Shown piece by piece: positions 7,678 through 16,085 of a DNA stretch of 32,531 nt. The notes under the pieces were generated by a model, which worked only from the letters and a program-made list of their open reading frames with translations, had not been told where the DNA came from and searched no databases. Source of the stretch: Gammaproteobacteria bacterium (GTDB lineage: Bacteria; Pseudomonadota; Gammaproteobacteria; Arenicellales; Poriferihabitantaceae); the NCBI GenBank assembly GCA_022826305.1, contig JAJDVC010000199.1, positions 1 through 32,531 of the forward strand, read 5' to 3'. How positions within the stretch are numbered: position 1 is the first letter of the stretch; each line of letters starts with the position of its first letter. A program made the translations under genes and the position numbers.

Positions 7678-8771
7678 CGGCTGAAGGGAGCATGACCAAC
7701 GAGATCGCCATGCCGGTCAATGGCCCACACCTCCACGTCCGTGCCGGGGCCCGCCAGGTCGGCCGCAAAATCACGGGCAAGGCCACAGACCGGCGCGGCA
7801 ATCCCCACATCCGCTTCCCGACACATCTGCAGGACCTCGATACTGGTATTGGCCGAGAGGATACGGCTGGACAGGTTCCGGTCCGCACCGCCCGCAGCCG
7901 CGATTCCCGACAGGAATCGGAAATCGATTGAAGACTTTCGACTGTTGAGATCCCGGTTCCTGCACGCCAGCTTGCTGATCTTGCCGAATCCGCCGCAGAT
8001 GCTCAGACGGGCCACCGGATGTCGTCGCAGGTATTTCAGCATCGCACCGGCGAAATCCCCCATTTCGACCAGTGCCGAATCCTCCAGCCCGTAGTGCCGC
8101 CTGATCGCGCATTCGCTACTGTTGCCGGTGCTTGCGGCGATATGCGACAGGCCACAGGCTCGGGCGACATCAATGCCCTGATGAATGGATGCAATCCAGG
8201 CCGCACAGGAATAGGGGCGGACGATACCGCTCGTGCCGAGTATGGACAACCCGCCGACGATGCCAAGCCGCGGATTCATGGTTTTCCGTGCCAGGGCCGC
8301 GCCAGCCTCGATGCCGACACTCACTTCGAACCCTTCCGTGTAGTCGAACCGCAGGGCCTGACGGGCCAGGTGTTCACGCATCATCCGCCTCGGTACGGGG
8401 TTGATGGCGGGCTCCCCCAAGGCAAGCGGCAGACCGGGCCGGGTCACTGTACCCACCCCCTCTCCGGCACGGAACCGGACACCGGGCGGTTTCCTGCGAT
8501 GCAGTTCAACGAAAACGCAGGCACCATGCGTGATATCGGGATCGTCGCCGGCGTCCTTGATGGTCGAGGCATGAACCCCCTGATCCCGTGTTTCGCAGGC
8601 TTCTATGGGCAAAGCCACCTCATCGCCCTTCGGCAGGGTCACAGTTACCTCCTCAAGGGACAGACCGGTGAACAGCCGCTCGGAGGCGGCAACACAGCAG
8701 GCCGTGGCACAGGTTCCCGTGGTGAATCCGCTACGCAGCCTGTTCGAACGTTCCGCGCTCTCGGGCCACAT
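7674..8771 (-). CDS. cbiD: Cobalt-precorrin-5B C1-methyltransferase (CbiD)
   Basis: Methylates C-1 of the contracted ring in the oxygen-independent route. The N-terminal RSGFTTGTCATACCVAASERLF carries the FTTGTCA signature of CbiD. Other matches are IKDAGDDPDITHG, GEPAINPVPRRMM, GLSILGTSGIVRPYS and HIAASTGNSSE. The length is 365 residues, as expected. It starts three bases after the stop codon of the permease gene on the same strand. Its presence together with cbiG, and the absence of cobG and cobF from this window, favours the cobalt-early logic. Confidence 0.95.
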   Translation of the reverse strand: MWPESAERSNRLRSGFTTGTCATACCVAASERLFTGLSLEEVTVTLPKGDEVALPIEACETRDQGVHASTIKDAGDDPDITHGACVFVELHRRKPPGVRFRAGEGVGTVTRPGLPLALGEPAINPVPRRMMREHLARQALRFDYTEGFEVSVGIEAGAALARKTMNPRLGIVGGLSILGTSGIVRPYSCAAWIASIHQGIDVARACGLSHIAASTGNSSECAIRRHYGLEDSALVEMGDFAGAMLKYLRRHPVARLSICGGFGKISKLACRNRDLNSRKSSIDFRFLSGIAAAGGADRNLSSRILSANTSIEVLQMCREADVGIAAPVCGLARDFAADLAGPGTDVEVWAIDRHGDLVGHAPFSR

Positions 8772-8774
8772 GTG

Positions 8775-9437
8775 TCACCAGACCCGTGTCAGCCAGTAGC
8801 CGCCAACCGCCATTGACCCAAAGGCGACCAGGTATCGAAATCCGTTCATCTTCCTGGCCGAGCAACGACCGATACAACGCTGCATGGACCCGAAACCCAA
8901 CCCGAACATCAGCATCGTCAGCATGACCGCAAGCGAAAACAGCAACAGGTAAACGAGGGCCGAAAGCAGGCTCCCCTGCATCGCAACCGGCATCAGGGCC
9001 AGGACCGTTGCGCTACCGGCAAGCCCGTGCAGCACCCCTATCATTACCGGCGCATGAGTCAGGCCTGCCTGGCTGTGACGAACCTTGACGCCTGCTCCCT
9101 GCGGTTCCCACTGACGATGTTCCGGCGTCCCGGACACTTCCAGGCGAAGGCGTCGGATACAGTAAAAGCCCATGCCGATCAGTACCAGTCCCACCGACAG
9201 TTCACTCACCTGCAGCAGGTGTGCGGGCAGGCCGAGGCCGAGGCCGAAAAGCAGTACGCCGCTCACCAGCAGGACCAGAGAATGCCCGAGCGCCCAGTTG
9301 GTACAGTAGCGCATGGTTCTCGGCAGATCCGTCTCCATGCTGCTGAAAGCCGACAAGGTCATGACGTGATCGGGATCGAATGCATGCAGCAATCCCAGCA
9401 TGTAGACGAAGCCCAGCACATGCAACGCACCATCCAT
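8775..9437 (-). CDS. NiCoT/UreH-like nickel-cobalt permease
   Basis: A polytopic membrane protein of 220 residues with about six hydrophobic segments. The first helix carries HAFDPDH at residues 18-24, matching the H-x4-DH metal-selectivity motif of nickel/cobalt transporters (HxxxxDH), and a second histidine-containing motif, GVLHGLAGSATVLAL, occurs mid-protein. Such proteins are often annotated as UreH or sulfite-exporter-like. Inside a corrin operon the sensible cargo is cobalt, but import versus efflux cannot be decided from sequence. The ATG overlaps the cobB stop by one base. With CbtAB upstream, the operon carries two candidate cobalt transport systems. Confidence 0.75.
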   Translation of the reverse strand: MDGALHVLGFVYMLGLLHAFDPDHVMTLSAFSSMETDLPRTMRYCTNWALGHSLVLLVSGVLLFGLGLGLPAHLLQVSELSVGLVLIGMGFYCIRRLRLEVSGTPEHRQWEPQGAGVKVRHSQAGLTHAPVMIGVLHGLAGSATVLALMPVAMQGSLLSALVYLLLFSLAVMLTMLMFGLGFGSMQRCIGRCSARKMNGFRYLVAFGSMAVGGYWLTRVW

Positions 9438-10780
9438 CAGGCAACCTCCCCGCAGGCGGGCAGGCCCCGGGCATTACCCCTGAGCAGGCTGACAATGGCG
9501 GACAGGTTGGAGGGGAAGAACAGGTGCAGATAGGTGGCGGTCAGGCTGCCCTTGCGGTAAATAGCCTCGCCGGGAGCAGGGTGATGTGGTCGCCTGCCAT
9601 GGGCGATTGGAGCCGGTGTCCCGGAACTGCGTGAGCGGTGATGGGCGTGTCCGCGAATTTCTCCTTCGGGCAGCGGTGCGCTCTGCATTCCCTGACAGCC
9701 CCGCTTTCCGCGCATGGCTCCGTGTCCCGTCATCAGACCAGCCATCGGATGGCATTCCTGGTTGAGATCGGTCAGACTCTCGAGACAATAGAGGAGGCCA
9801 CCGCATTCCGCCAGTATCGGCCTGTCCGAAGCGTGAAAGTCCCGCAGGTCCCTGATCATGGTGGTATTGCCTGATAACCGTCTGGCATGCAGCTCCGGAT
9901 ATCCGCCGGGTAGCCAGATCGCATCGACATCGGGAAGGCCGGGGTCTTCGAGCGGCGAAAAGAACCGAACCTGCGCGCCCATCTCCCGCAGCAGTCGCAG
10001 ATTGGCCGCGTAGATGAAACTGAAGGCATCATCCCTGGCGACGCCTATCACGCACCCCCCGAGCCACGGTGCAACGGATGCTTCCGCCGGAGCGGTGAAC
10101 TCAACTGGCTCGAAATGCTCCACGATACTGTCGGCGCCGGCATCCTGCAACCAGTCGGCCCCCGCCTCGAAACGCTGTTCGAGCTCGGTTGCAATCTCGG
10201 ATGCCTGCACCAGTCCCAGATGCCTTTGCGGCAGGACAACCGCATCGGATCTTGCCAGACTGGCCAGCAGCGGAATCGATGGGGGCAGGGCATCGGCAAT
10301 CAGCTGGCGGTGCCGTTGCGTACCGCAATGGTTCGCGATCATGCCCGCTACTTGCACATCATCCCGGTAGGCGGCAAGGCCGCCAACCAGGGCGGCAGCC
10401 GTCTGGGCCATCCCCCGCACATCCATGACAACCACCATCGGCAGCCCGAAGCGGACAGCCAGATCGGCGCTTGAGGGCTCTCCGTCGAACATGCCCATCG
10501 CCCCTTCGACAAGAATCAGATCGGCGCCTTGGGCGGCATCCCGGAGACGCTGTCGGCACCACGCCTCGCCCGCCATCCACAGATCGATCTGCTCTACCGG
10601 CTGCCCCGAAGCCTGCTCAAGAATCTGCGGGTCCAGATAGTCCGGTCCGGTCTTGAACACCCGCACCACCTTGCCCTGGCGGCACAACATGCGGGCCAGG
10701 GCGGCGGTGATGGTGGTTTTCCCCTGGCCTGAAGCCGGGGCAGCCAGGAACAGGGCCGGACAACTGGCGGACTCACTCAA
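9437..10780 (-). CDS. cobB: Cobyrinate a,c-diamide synthase (CobB/CbiA)
   Basis: ATP- and glutamine-dependent amidation of the a and c side chains of the corrin ring. The N-terminal ATP-binding domain has APASGQGKT at residues 14-22 and KTGPDYLDP, the substrate-contacting segment. ADLILVEGAMGMFDG follows. The C-terminal half is a class I glutamine amidotransferase with the nucleophile in AECGGLLYCLESL (Cys about 326) and the histidine in TATYLHLFFPSN. The length is 447 residues, typical for the family. It starts within the cobO stop codon (ATGA overlap). The same enzyme family serves both the aerobic (CobB) and anaerobic (CbiA) routes. Confidence 0.95.
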   Translation of the reverse strand: MSESASCPALFLAAPASGQGKTTITAALARMLCRQGKVVRVFKTGPDYLDPQILEQASGQPVEQIDLWMAGEAWCRQRLRDAAQGADLILVEGAMGMFDGEPSSADLAVRFGLPMVVVMDVRGMAQTAAALVGGLAAYRDDVQVAGMIANHCGTQRHRQLIADALPPSIPLLASLARSDAVVLPQRHLGLVQASEIATELEQRFEAGADWLQDAGADSIVEHFEPVEFTAPAEASVAPWLGGCVIGVARDDAFSFIYAANLRLLREMGAQVRFFSPLEDPGLPDVDAIWLPGGYPELHARRLSGNTTMIRDLRDFHASDRPILAECGGLLYCLESLTDLNQECHPMAGLMTGHGAMRGKRGCQGMQSAPLPEGEIRGHAHHRSRSSGTPAPIAHGRRPHHPAPGEAIYRKGSLTATYLHLFFPSNLSAIVSLLRGNARGLPACGEVA

Positions 10781-11379
10781 AACTCGATCCCCGCTTGGGC
10801 CTTGACACCGAGGCGGAATGCGTGGCCCTCATCCTTGACCACGGAAATGGTATCGGCAATGGCTCTCAGCCTTTCCGTCATGGTGCGTCCGGTAATGATG
10901 ACATTCTGATTTCGCGGGCGGCCGACAAGAGCCTCCACCACCGGTTCAACCTCGAGATAACCGTACTTGAACATGTAGCTCATCTCGTCAAGCACCAGCA
11001 GATCGGGGCCCGGATCACGCATCAGTTTCCGGGCAATTCCCCAGGCTTTTTGCGCGGCGGCGATATCCTGGTCGCGATCCTGGGTTTCCCAGGTGAACCC
11101 ATGCCCCATGACATGCCACTCGATATTCCGGTGGTCCTTGAAGAACCTGTACTCTCCGGTTTCCCTTCGTCCCTTGATGAACTGCACCACCACGCACCGC
11201 TGTCCATGGCCTGCCGAACGGGCCATGGTACCGAAAGCGGAACTGCTCTTGCCTTTACCGGGACCCAGCAGGAGAATCAGTACGCCCCGTTCTTCCCTGG
11301 CCTGGGCAATCCGGGCATCCACGACAGCCTTCTTCCGGGCCATTCGCTTTCTGTGCTTGTCGGGATCGGTTATCGGCAT
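10777..11379 (-). CDS. cobO: Corrinoid adenosyltransferase (CobO/BtuR type)
   Basis: Transfers the 5'-deoxyadenosyl group from ATP to the cobalt of reduced corrinoids. The P-loop is ILLLGPGKGKSSSAFGTMAR at about residues 35-54, with proline where most members have asparagine (GNGKGK). Downstream landmarks are VVVQFIKGRRETGEYRFF, PDLLVLDEMSYMFKYGYL and NVIITGRTMTERL. At 200 residues, with a basic helical N-terminus, it matches the BtuR/CobO class. It starts five bases after the chelatase stop. Confidence 0.93.
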   Translation of the reverse strand: MPITDPDKHRKRMARKKAVVDARIAQAREERGVLILLLGPGKGKSSSAFGTMARSAGHGQRCVVVQFIKGRRETGEYRFFKDHRNIEWHVMGHGFTWETQDRDQDIAAAQKAWGIARKLMRDPGPDLLVLDEMSYMFKYGYLEVEPVVEALVGRPRNQNVIITGRTMTERLRAIADTISVVKDEGHAFRLGVKAQAGIEF

Positions 11380-11384
11380 GGCTG

Positions 11385-13052
11385 TCAGGCCGGCAGCGGA
11401 TGGTAGGCGGCGCCCAGCGTTTCCGCAATTTCAGTGGCGCGGCCCCGCCTGATTCTCGAGGTCTCCATATCGATCAATACCGTGTCACCCCTGAGCGCAA
11501 GTCCGGAAAGTGATGCGGAAGACCTGCCGTCGGTGATCAGGTAGGTGCAAAACCGCAGTTCCGGCTGCGTGCGATGCATGACCTCCTGATACTGTGCAGC
11601 ACGTTCGATCACGCTCCTCAATGGCGTACCGCCGCCACCCTCGATCCTGTCCAGCAGACAACGCAGGCCCCGTGGCGTGCGCCGATTCGACAGCAGCATC
11701 CTTACCTGCTGATTGCCGAATCCCAGAATGGCAAGCTGCGCACGGTCGAGATATGCCTGCTCGGCAATGTCGAGAATGGCTGCCTTGGCATCCGCCAGCC
11801 GACTGTTGCGCAGCGTCGAGGCGGAGGTGTCGAGCAGAATCAGGTGCAAAACCGGATCGCCGCAGCGCCGGCGCCTGAACCGCAACCGGGACAATGGCCA
11901 TTGCCCCGGATTGGCCGCCAGTGTCCGAAACCAGTCCAGGCGGCTTCCCATGTAGCCGGACAGCCTGCTTCCGTATCCACGCCTCCCCTGGCGACGCGAG
12001 AATGCCGAACCGTTTCGTCGATCCACCGAGTCGGCTCCGGATGCCGATACGGCAGCCCTGTACTTCGATACGGCTGCCGTCGGCTGTCCGAGCGGCGGCA
12101 TCTGTCCCCAGTCACCGTCTTCACGTCCCTGCCGACCATGCCGTTCCGAAGGACTGGACGCCGGTGATTCGGGGGGTGCATCGGATGGGCAGGATTTCCT
12201 GTCCCTCCGTCGGTGATCCAGCACCAGACCCTCGACTGCGTCAACGTCGTCGAGTCGGACACGGGTAACGCCGCCCAGTGCGGCATGCGCCAGTGCGGCA
12301 CGTATCCAGACGATATCGGCGCGCAGTCCATCCACATCGGCTGCCAGGCATCGCTCGGCGATCTCCATGCGCATGTCCTCCGGGCAATCGACGTTTTCCC
12401 GAAGCCGGATGGCCTGCTGCAAAACGTCACGCAGCGCATCCTGTTCCGACTGCCTTCGGCGGCAGTACGTCACGGGATCCCGCTCAAACAGTTCACGCTG
12501 CCGGGCGATCTCGACACGCTCCTGCACATTGAACCGCTCCTGTATACGGACCGACATTCCAAACCGGTCCTGCAGTTGCGTGCGCAATTCGCCCTCTTCC
12601 GGGTTCATGGTGCCCAGCAGGATGAATCGGGCCTCATGCCGGTGACTGATTCCGTCTCTCTCCACATGGTTGATGCCGCCCGAGGCAACATCCAGCAGCA
12701 GATCCACCAGGTTGTCCGGCAACAGGTTGATCTCGTCAACATACAGCACGCCCCCATGCGCCCTGGCAAACAGACCGGGGCTGAATGCAACCTGCTTCTC
12801 GCCCAGGGCCCGTTGCAGGTCGAGCGTCCCGGTCAGCATCTCTTCGGAAGCACCCAGCGGCAGGTTGACGAAAGCGACGGGATCGGGCACGATTTCGGGC
12901 AAGCCCCTTGCCAGGGTTGACTTGGCGGTACCCCGGGGTCCGCTTACCAGCAGACCCCCAATACGTGGATCAATGGCCGCAAGCTTGAGCGCCAGCTTGA
13001 ACCTTGACTGGCCGATTACCGCGGTAAACGGAAATTCGGGCTGGATGCTCAC
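11385..13052 (-). CDS. ChlI/ChlD-type fused AAA+ and VWA metal chelatase subunit
   Basis: A 555-residue protein joining a ChlI-like AAA+ ATPase to a ChlD-like von Willebrand A domain. Walker A is SGPRGTAKST (about 37-46) and Walker B is GVLYVDEINLLPD (101-113), followed by LLGTMNPEEGELRTQLQDRFG. A charged, low-complexity linker spans roughly 283-365. The VWA domain has the MIDAS motif LLDTSAS (about 406-412) and the TYLITDGRSS strand. Such proteins power metal insertion together with a large CobN/ChlH-like subunit, here presumably for cobalt. No CobN is present in the window, so the partner must lie elsewhere or a different chelatase inserts cobalt. The GTG start overlaps the cbtA stop by four bases. 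Confidence 0.85.
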   Translation of the reverse strand: MSIQPEFPFTAVIGQSRFKLALKLAAIDPRIGGLLVSGPRGTAKSTLARGLPEIVPDPVAFVNLPLGASEEMLTGTLDLQRALGEKQVAFSPGLFARAHGGVLYVDEINLLPDNLVDLLLDVASGGINHVERDGISHRHEARFILLGTMNPEEGELRTQLQDRFGMSVRIQERFNVQERVEIARQRELFERDPVTYCRRRQSEQDALRDVLQQAIRLRENVDCPEDMRMEIAERCLAADVDGLRADIVWIRAALAHAALGGVTRVRLDDVDAVEGLVLDHRRRDRKSCPSDAPPESPASSPSERHGRQGREDGDWGQMPPLGQPTAAVSKYRAAVSASGADSVDRRNGSAFSRRQGRRGYGSRLSGYMGSRLDWFRTLAANPGQWPLSRLRFRRRRCGDPVLHLILLDTSASTLRNSRLADAKAAILDIAEQAYLDRAQLAILGFGNQQVRMLLSNRRTPRGLRCLLDRIEGGGGTPLRSVIERAAQYQEVMHRTQPELRFCTYLITDGRSSASLSGLALRGDTVLIDMETSRIRRGRATEIAETLGAAYHPLPA

Positions 13053-13780
13053 CCGGACGGACGCAGCCAGCGGTTGTACACAAGGGCGCTGGAAACTCCC
13101 AGTACGATCCAGAAGGCAAGATTGACCGCGCCGCCGACCATCATGAACTGCATATGCAGCTCGGTCAGCCTGACAACGGCATCCGGATCGGCGTGTACAA
13201 ACGCAGGCCCTTCATGCGTCGGCGGGCCGACAATGTAGGGAATTGCGACCAGGACGATGCCCAGCACCTTGAACCTGGCTTGCGCCAGGGCAAGAATGCC
13301 GATCCCGAGGGCCACACAGGCAACCGTCAGCAACCACCAGAACTGGCGGTCTGCAAGCGGCGGCGCCTCGATACCGGGAATTTCCGGATGCAGTCCCATG
13401 CCCGGAGCAAGGTAGATGGCGGCGAAACCGGCAAGGCCCCAGAGCAGTCCCTGACCGAGACTGATGTCCTGCCGTCTTGCCGACCAGAACTGGCTCATCA
13501 GTGCGAGCAGCACCGCAGCGAAGCCTGTTGCGGCAAACATGTTCGAAACCACCGTGTAAAATGTACGCTCGACGCCTGCCTCGGGCTCCCACTCCCCGTG
13601 CACATGACCCGCATCATGGTCGTGACCGTGCCCTGTTCCCGCATCCGATGGCTCATCGTCTTCAAAGCCTTCAGCCGCAAGAATGATCGGATCCACCGCC
13701 ACCACCTGCATCAGGCTGAGCAATGACCCCGCCAGGACCCCCATGGCAAGTGCACAGTACACGATACGGGCGAAGATCAT
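13049..13780 (-). CDS. cbtA: Cobalt transporter subunit CbtA
   Basis: A predicted inner-membrane cobalt transport protein. The start is set at ATG 13780, giving MIFARIVYCALAMGVLAGSLL, the characteristic CbtA first helix; the track ORF uses a TTG 24 codons upstream. A histidine-rich loop (GTGHGHDHDAGHVHGEWEPEAG) follows the first helix and is a likely metal-binding segment. Then come several membrane helices, with GFAAIYLAPGMGLHPEIPG in the middle and PYIVGPPTHEG later. The length is 244 residues. It follows cbtB by 78 bases and overlaps the chelatase gene by four. Confidence 0.9.
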   Translation of the reverse strand: MIFARIVYCALAMGVLAGSLLSLMQVVAVDPIILAAEGFEDDEPSDAGTGHGHDHDAGHVHGEWEPEAGVERTFYTVVSNMFAATGFAAVLLALMSQFWSARRQDISLGQGLLWGLAGFAAIYLAPGMGLHPEIPGIEAPPLADRQFWWLLTVACVALGIGILALAQARFKVLGIVLVAIPYIVGPPTHEGPAFVHADPDAVVRLTELHMQFMMVGGAVNLAFWIVLGVSSALVYNRWLRPSG

Positions 13781-13858
13781 GCTGACTTCATACCGGCGGC
13801 ATGGCTGGATCTGGACTCGAACAGGCTCTCCCGGGTCAGGAGATGGCTTCAATCCTGC

Positions 13859-14041
13859 TCAGTGACACGGAAACGCCAGCGTATGACGAGTGTCGTGGGC
13901 AGCATTGTGGGCTGCATTCATGGGGGAGAAACCAACCGCAAGGAGAATGATCAGGCCGAGTACTGCTGCCGCCAGATTCTGCACCGGCAACGGAATAGTC
14001 GTCTTGATGGCTGAAGTAGCGGATATCGCAGGAATATTCAT
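13859..14041 (-). CDS. cbtB: Cobalt transporter subunit CbtB
   Basis: A 60-residue protein with a single membrane helix (LAAAVLGLIILLAVGFSPM) and a histidine-rich C-terminus, HNAAHDTRHTLAFPCH, which is the hallmark of CbtB. GAGG lies nine bases upstream of the ATG. It is the first gene of the cobalamin operon and pairs with cbtA just downstream. I looked upstream for a cobalamin riboswitch, which usually controls cbtAB, and did not recognise one. Confidence 0.9.
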   Translation of the reverse strand: MNIPAISATSAIKTTIPLPVQNLAAAVLGLIILLAVGFSPMNAAHNAAHDTRHTLAFPCH

Positions 14042-15197
14042 TTTCGTGTGCCTCGTTACGCTTGGGAATGTCGGATGAAATCAGATCGCTCTACGGTTCC
14101 TGATCAGGGTTGTGCCGGAAATGCCTCGATTCCTGCCTGCCCGCCAATTGCCTCGGTATACAGCAGGTGACCGACGTCCGCTCGGCCATGCCAGCACACT
14201 GTGACTGCACCAGCGGCCATTGCCGCCATCCTTGCCAGGCTCTCCACAATGAAGTCTGACAGCCCGGCAATATTACCAGTATTTCAAGGTCAGTCAATCG
14301 TTTTGTACCGGAACAGCCTGGACATCGTGCTTGAAAAGGACACCTTTTGACGCACAGGCGGCACAACTCGTCCCGGCAGGAAGAACCGACATGGCCACGG
14401 TCTCCGGAACCGGGCGTGAGAGGCTTGCATCCGGCAGGTCCGCATCCGGAAGGACAGGCATATCGGCTGACCGGCATCCTGCAGAACCGGGATTGCACAG
14501 GAATTTCCGACTGCACACGCAATGCATCAGATCTGGTCATTTTTCCCACGGGATCAACCTGCAACCGGTACGCCGAGTCGGTCCATCCTGGCCGTCTCAA
14601 CCAATGAGGCGATGCGGGACCAGGGCGTGCTGACACAGGCACGGGACTTCGAGCATTCCGATAACGGAATTCTCACTTCGTATCTCCGCAGGCTCGCCAA
14701 CCCCTCCTCCTGCGGATCACACCACGCAGCGACGGCGTCGGTCTCCGCAAGCCTCCATTCCCGGGTCTGAAAATCCCTGCAGCACAAGGCCCCCTTTCAT
14801 GCTCAGGGTTGCATCCGGGGCGGTGTGTGTATACGATCAGAAGTATCTGATCTTGGAAAATTTGCGTTGTGCAGCTTCTGTGATTCATGTTCGTTGGGTG
14901 CCACTTCAGGGGAGGCGTCTGGTTGGGGAACTGATCAAATCTTGTAATCTGCGACTTCCTGTTCACTCGACCCTGTTCATTTGGATGCGCCCGCGAAACC
15001 CATAGGTGCCCCAAATATCCTGGCCAAATGATCAAATTCTCATTCCGTTCGCAACGATCCATGAACCATAGCCCGTTGTCGCGAGGCGTATTTCACATGA
15101 TGGACTCCTGAAACCGATCAATGTACAAGATAATGCCGAGAAAAGAACTGATCCGGTCTCACGGGTGGATTGGTCACATGGACGAGTGCTCTCACGA
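14042..15197. other. Intergenic region between the cobalamin operon and the methyltransferase cassette
   Basis: About 1.15 kb without a gene I can support. It must contain the promoter of the minus-strand cobalamin operon and that of the plus-strand methyltransferase cassette. It holds one copy of a ~158-bp repeat (14416-14573) and a cluster of seven GATC sites in 14835-15153. Listed ORFs here do not resemble known proteins. Confidence 0.6.
14416..14573 (+). repeat. Dispersed repeat, copy A
   Basis: This begins GTGAGAGGCTTGCATCCGGC and ends ATCAACCTGCAACCGGTACGC. The same ~158-bp sequence recurs at 18755-18913 in the same orientation. Both ends are highly conserved and the centre is more diverged. 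Copies A and B bracket the methyltransferase / ParB-like / nuclease cassette. It could be a non-autonomous mobile element or the remains of a longer insertion sequence. Confidence 0.8.
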
Positions 15198-16085
15198 ATG
15201 AATCATGTGAGCCCACTTCGCTATCCTGGGGGAAAATCCGCTCTTTCGGATTTCCTCATTGACATCATTGATCTCAACAACCTTCGTGATGGTGCTTATT
15301 ACGAGGCCTACGCAGGTGGAGCTGGCGCAGGGCTCAGGTTATTGATGGAAGGTGTCGTCTCGGAGATATATCTGAACGATGTCGACTCACGAATTCATGC
15401 GTTTTGGGTCAGTGTTCTTGACGAACCGGAGCGTTTCGAGAAGTCGATACGCGAAATACCGCTGTCTATTGAGGAATGGAAGAAGCAAAGGGAAATATAT
15501 CTGAACCCGGATCACCATGATCGGTTTGACCTCGGGTTTGCGGCATTCTATATGAACCGCTGCAACCGGTCGGGGATCTTGATGGATGCGGGTCCGATCG
15601 GTGGTTTTGGGCAGCAGGGAAAGTGGCATATGGGTGTACGTTTCAATCGGGAAACCCTTTCCAGGCGAGTACTCGATTTGGCTGGCTATCGTGAGAACAT
15701 CCATGTATTCAACAAGGATGCCATCAGATTTCTCAAGGAACACCTACCGAAAGGCCGTGGCAGGTCCCACGTGTTTGTCTATCTGGATCCTCCGTATGTG
15801 AACAAGGGTCGTCGCCTGTACTTCAATGCCTACGGAAAAAAGGACCATGCCACCCTGGCGAGGTATCTCCTGAACCAGAAATCACTGTACTGGATCATGT
15901 CCTACGACGATAACAGCCTGGTACGGGATTTGTACAGGGACCGCTTGAGGGCACTGGTGCACTCGAGCTACACGTTGCAGTCCAGGCGGTCCACACATGA
16001 GATCCTGATCGCCCCGGAACATGTAACTATCCCACTGGAACAACGTGTCGGACACAACCGGTTTCCATTAAGGAAAGTAGCGTAA
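15198..16085 (+). CDS. D12-class DNA N6-adenine methyltransferase (Dam-like)
   Basis: A 295-residue DNA methyltransferase that should transfer a methyl group to adenine N6. The protein starts MNHVSPLRYPGGKSAL, the standard start of D12-class enzymes, so I chose ATG 15198 over the GTG at 15165. The SAM-binding motif is AYYEAYAGGAGAG (about 33-45), the family segment YMNRCNRSGIL is at 118-127, and the catalytic motif is VYLDPPY at 194-200. The recognition site cannot be inferred; the many GATC words upstream are suggestive only. It ends directly against the ATG of the ParB-like gene, so the two are co-transcribed. Base composition is more AT-rich than in the cobalamin operon, suggesting transfer. 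Confidence 0.92.
   Translation: MNHVSPLRYPGGKSALSDFLIDIIDLNNLRDGAYYEAYAGGAGAGLRLLMEGVVSEIYLNDVDSRIHAFWVSVLDEPERFEKSIREIPLSIEEWKKQREIYLNPDHHDRFDLGFAAFYMNRCNRSGILMDAGPIGGFGQQGKWHMGVRFNRETLSRRVLDLAGYRENIHVFNKDAIRFLKEHLPKGRGRSHVFVYLDPPYVNKGRRLYFNAYGKKDHATLARYLLNQKSLYWIMSYDDNSLVRDLYRDRLRALVHSSYTLQSRRSTHEILIAPEHVTIPLEQRVGHNRFPLRKVA

Noticed and set aside
14200-14260. Possible B12 box (GGAGAGCCTGGC) of a cobalamin riboswitch
   Set aside because: Other conserved blocks such as GCCACTG and the GGGAA region are absent.
14091-14642. 183-residue minus-strand ORF and neighbours at 14294-14527 and 14554-14787
   Set aside because: They cross the dispersed repeat, show no family match and have no convincing start. 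Segments such as AWCDPQEEGLASL look protein-like but are too short to support a gene.
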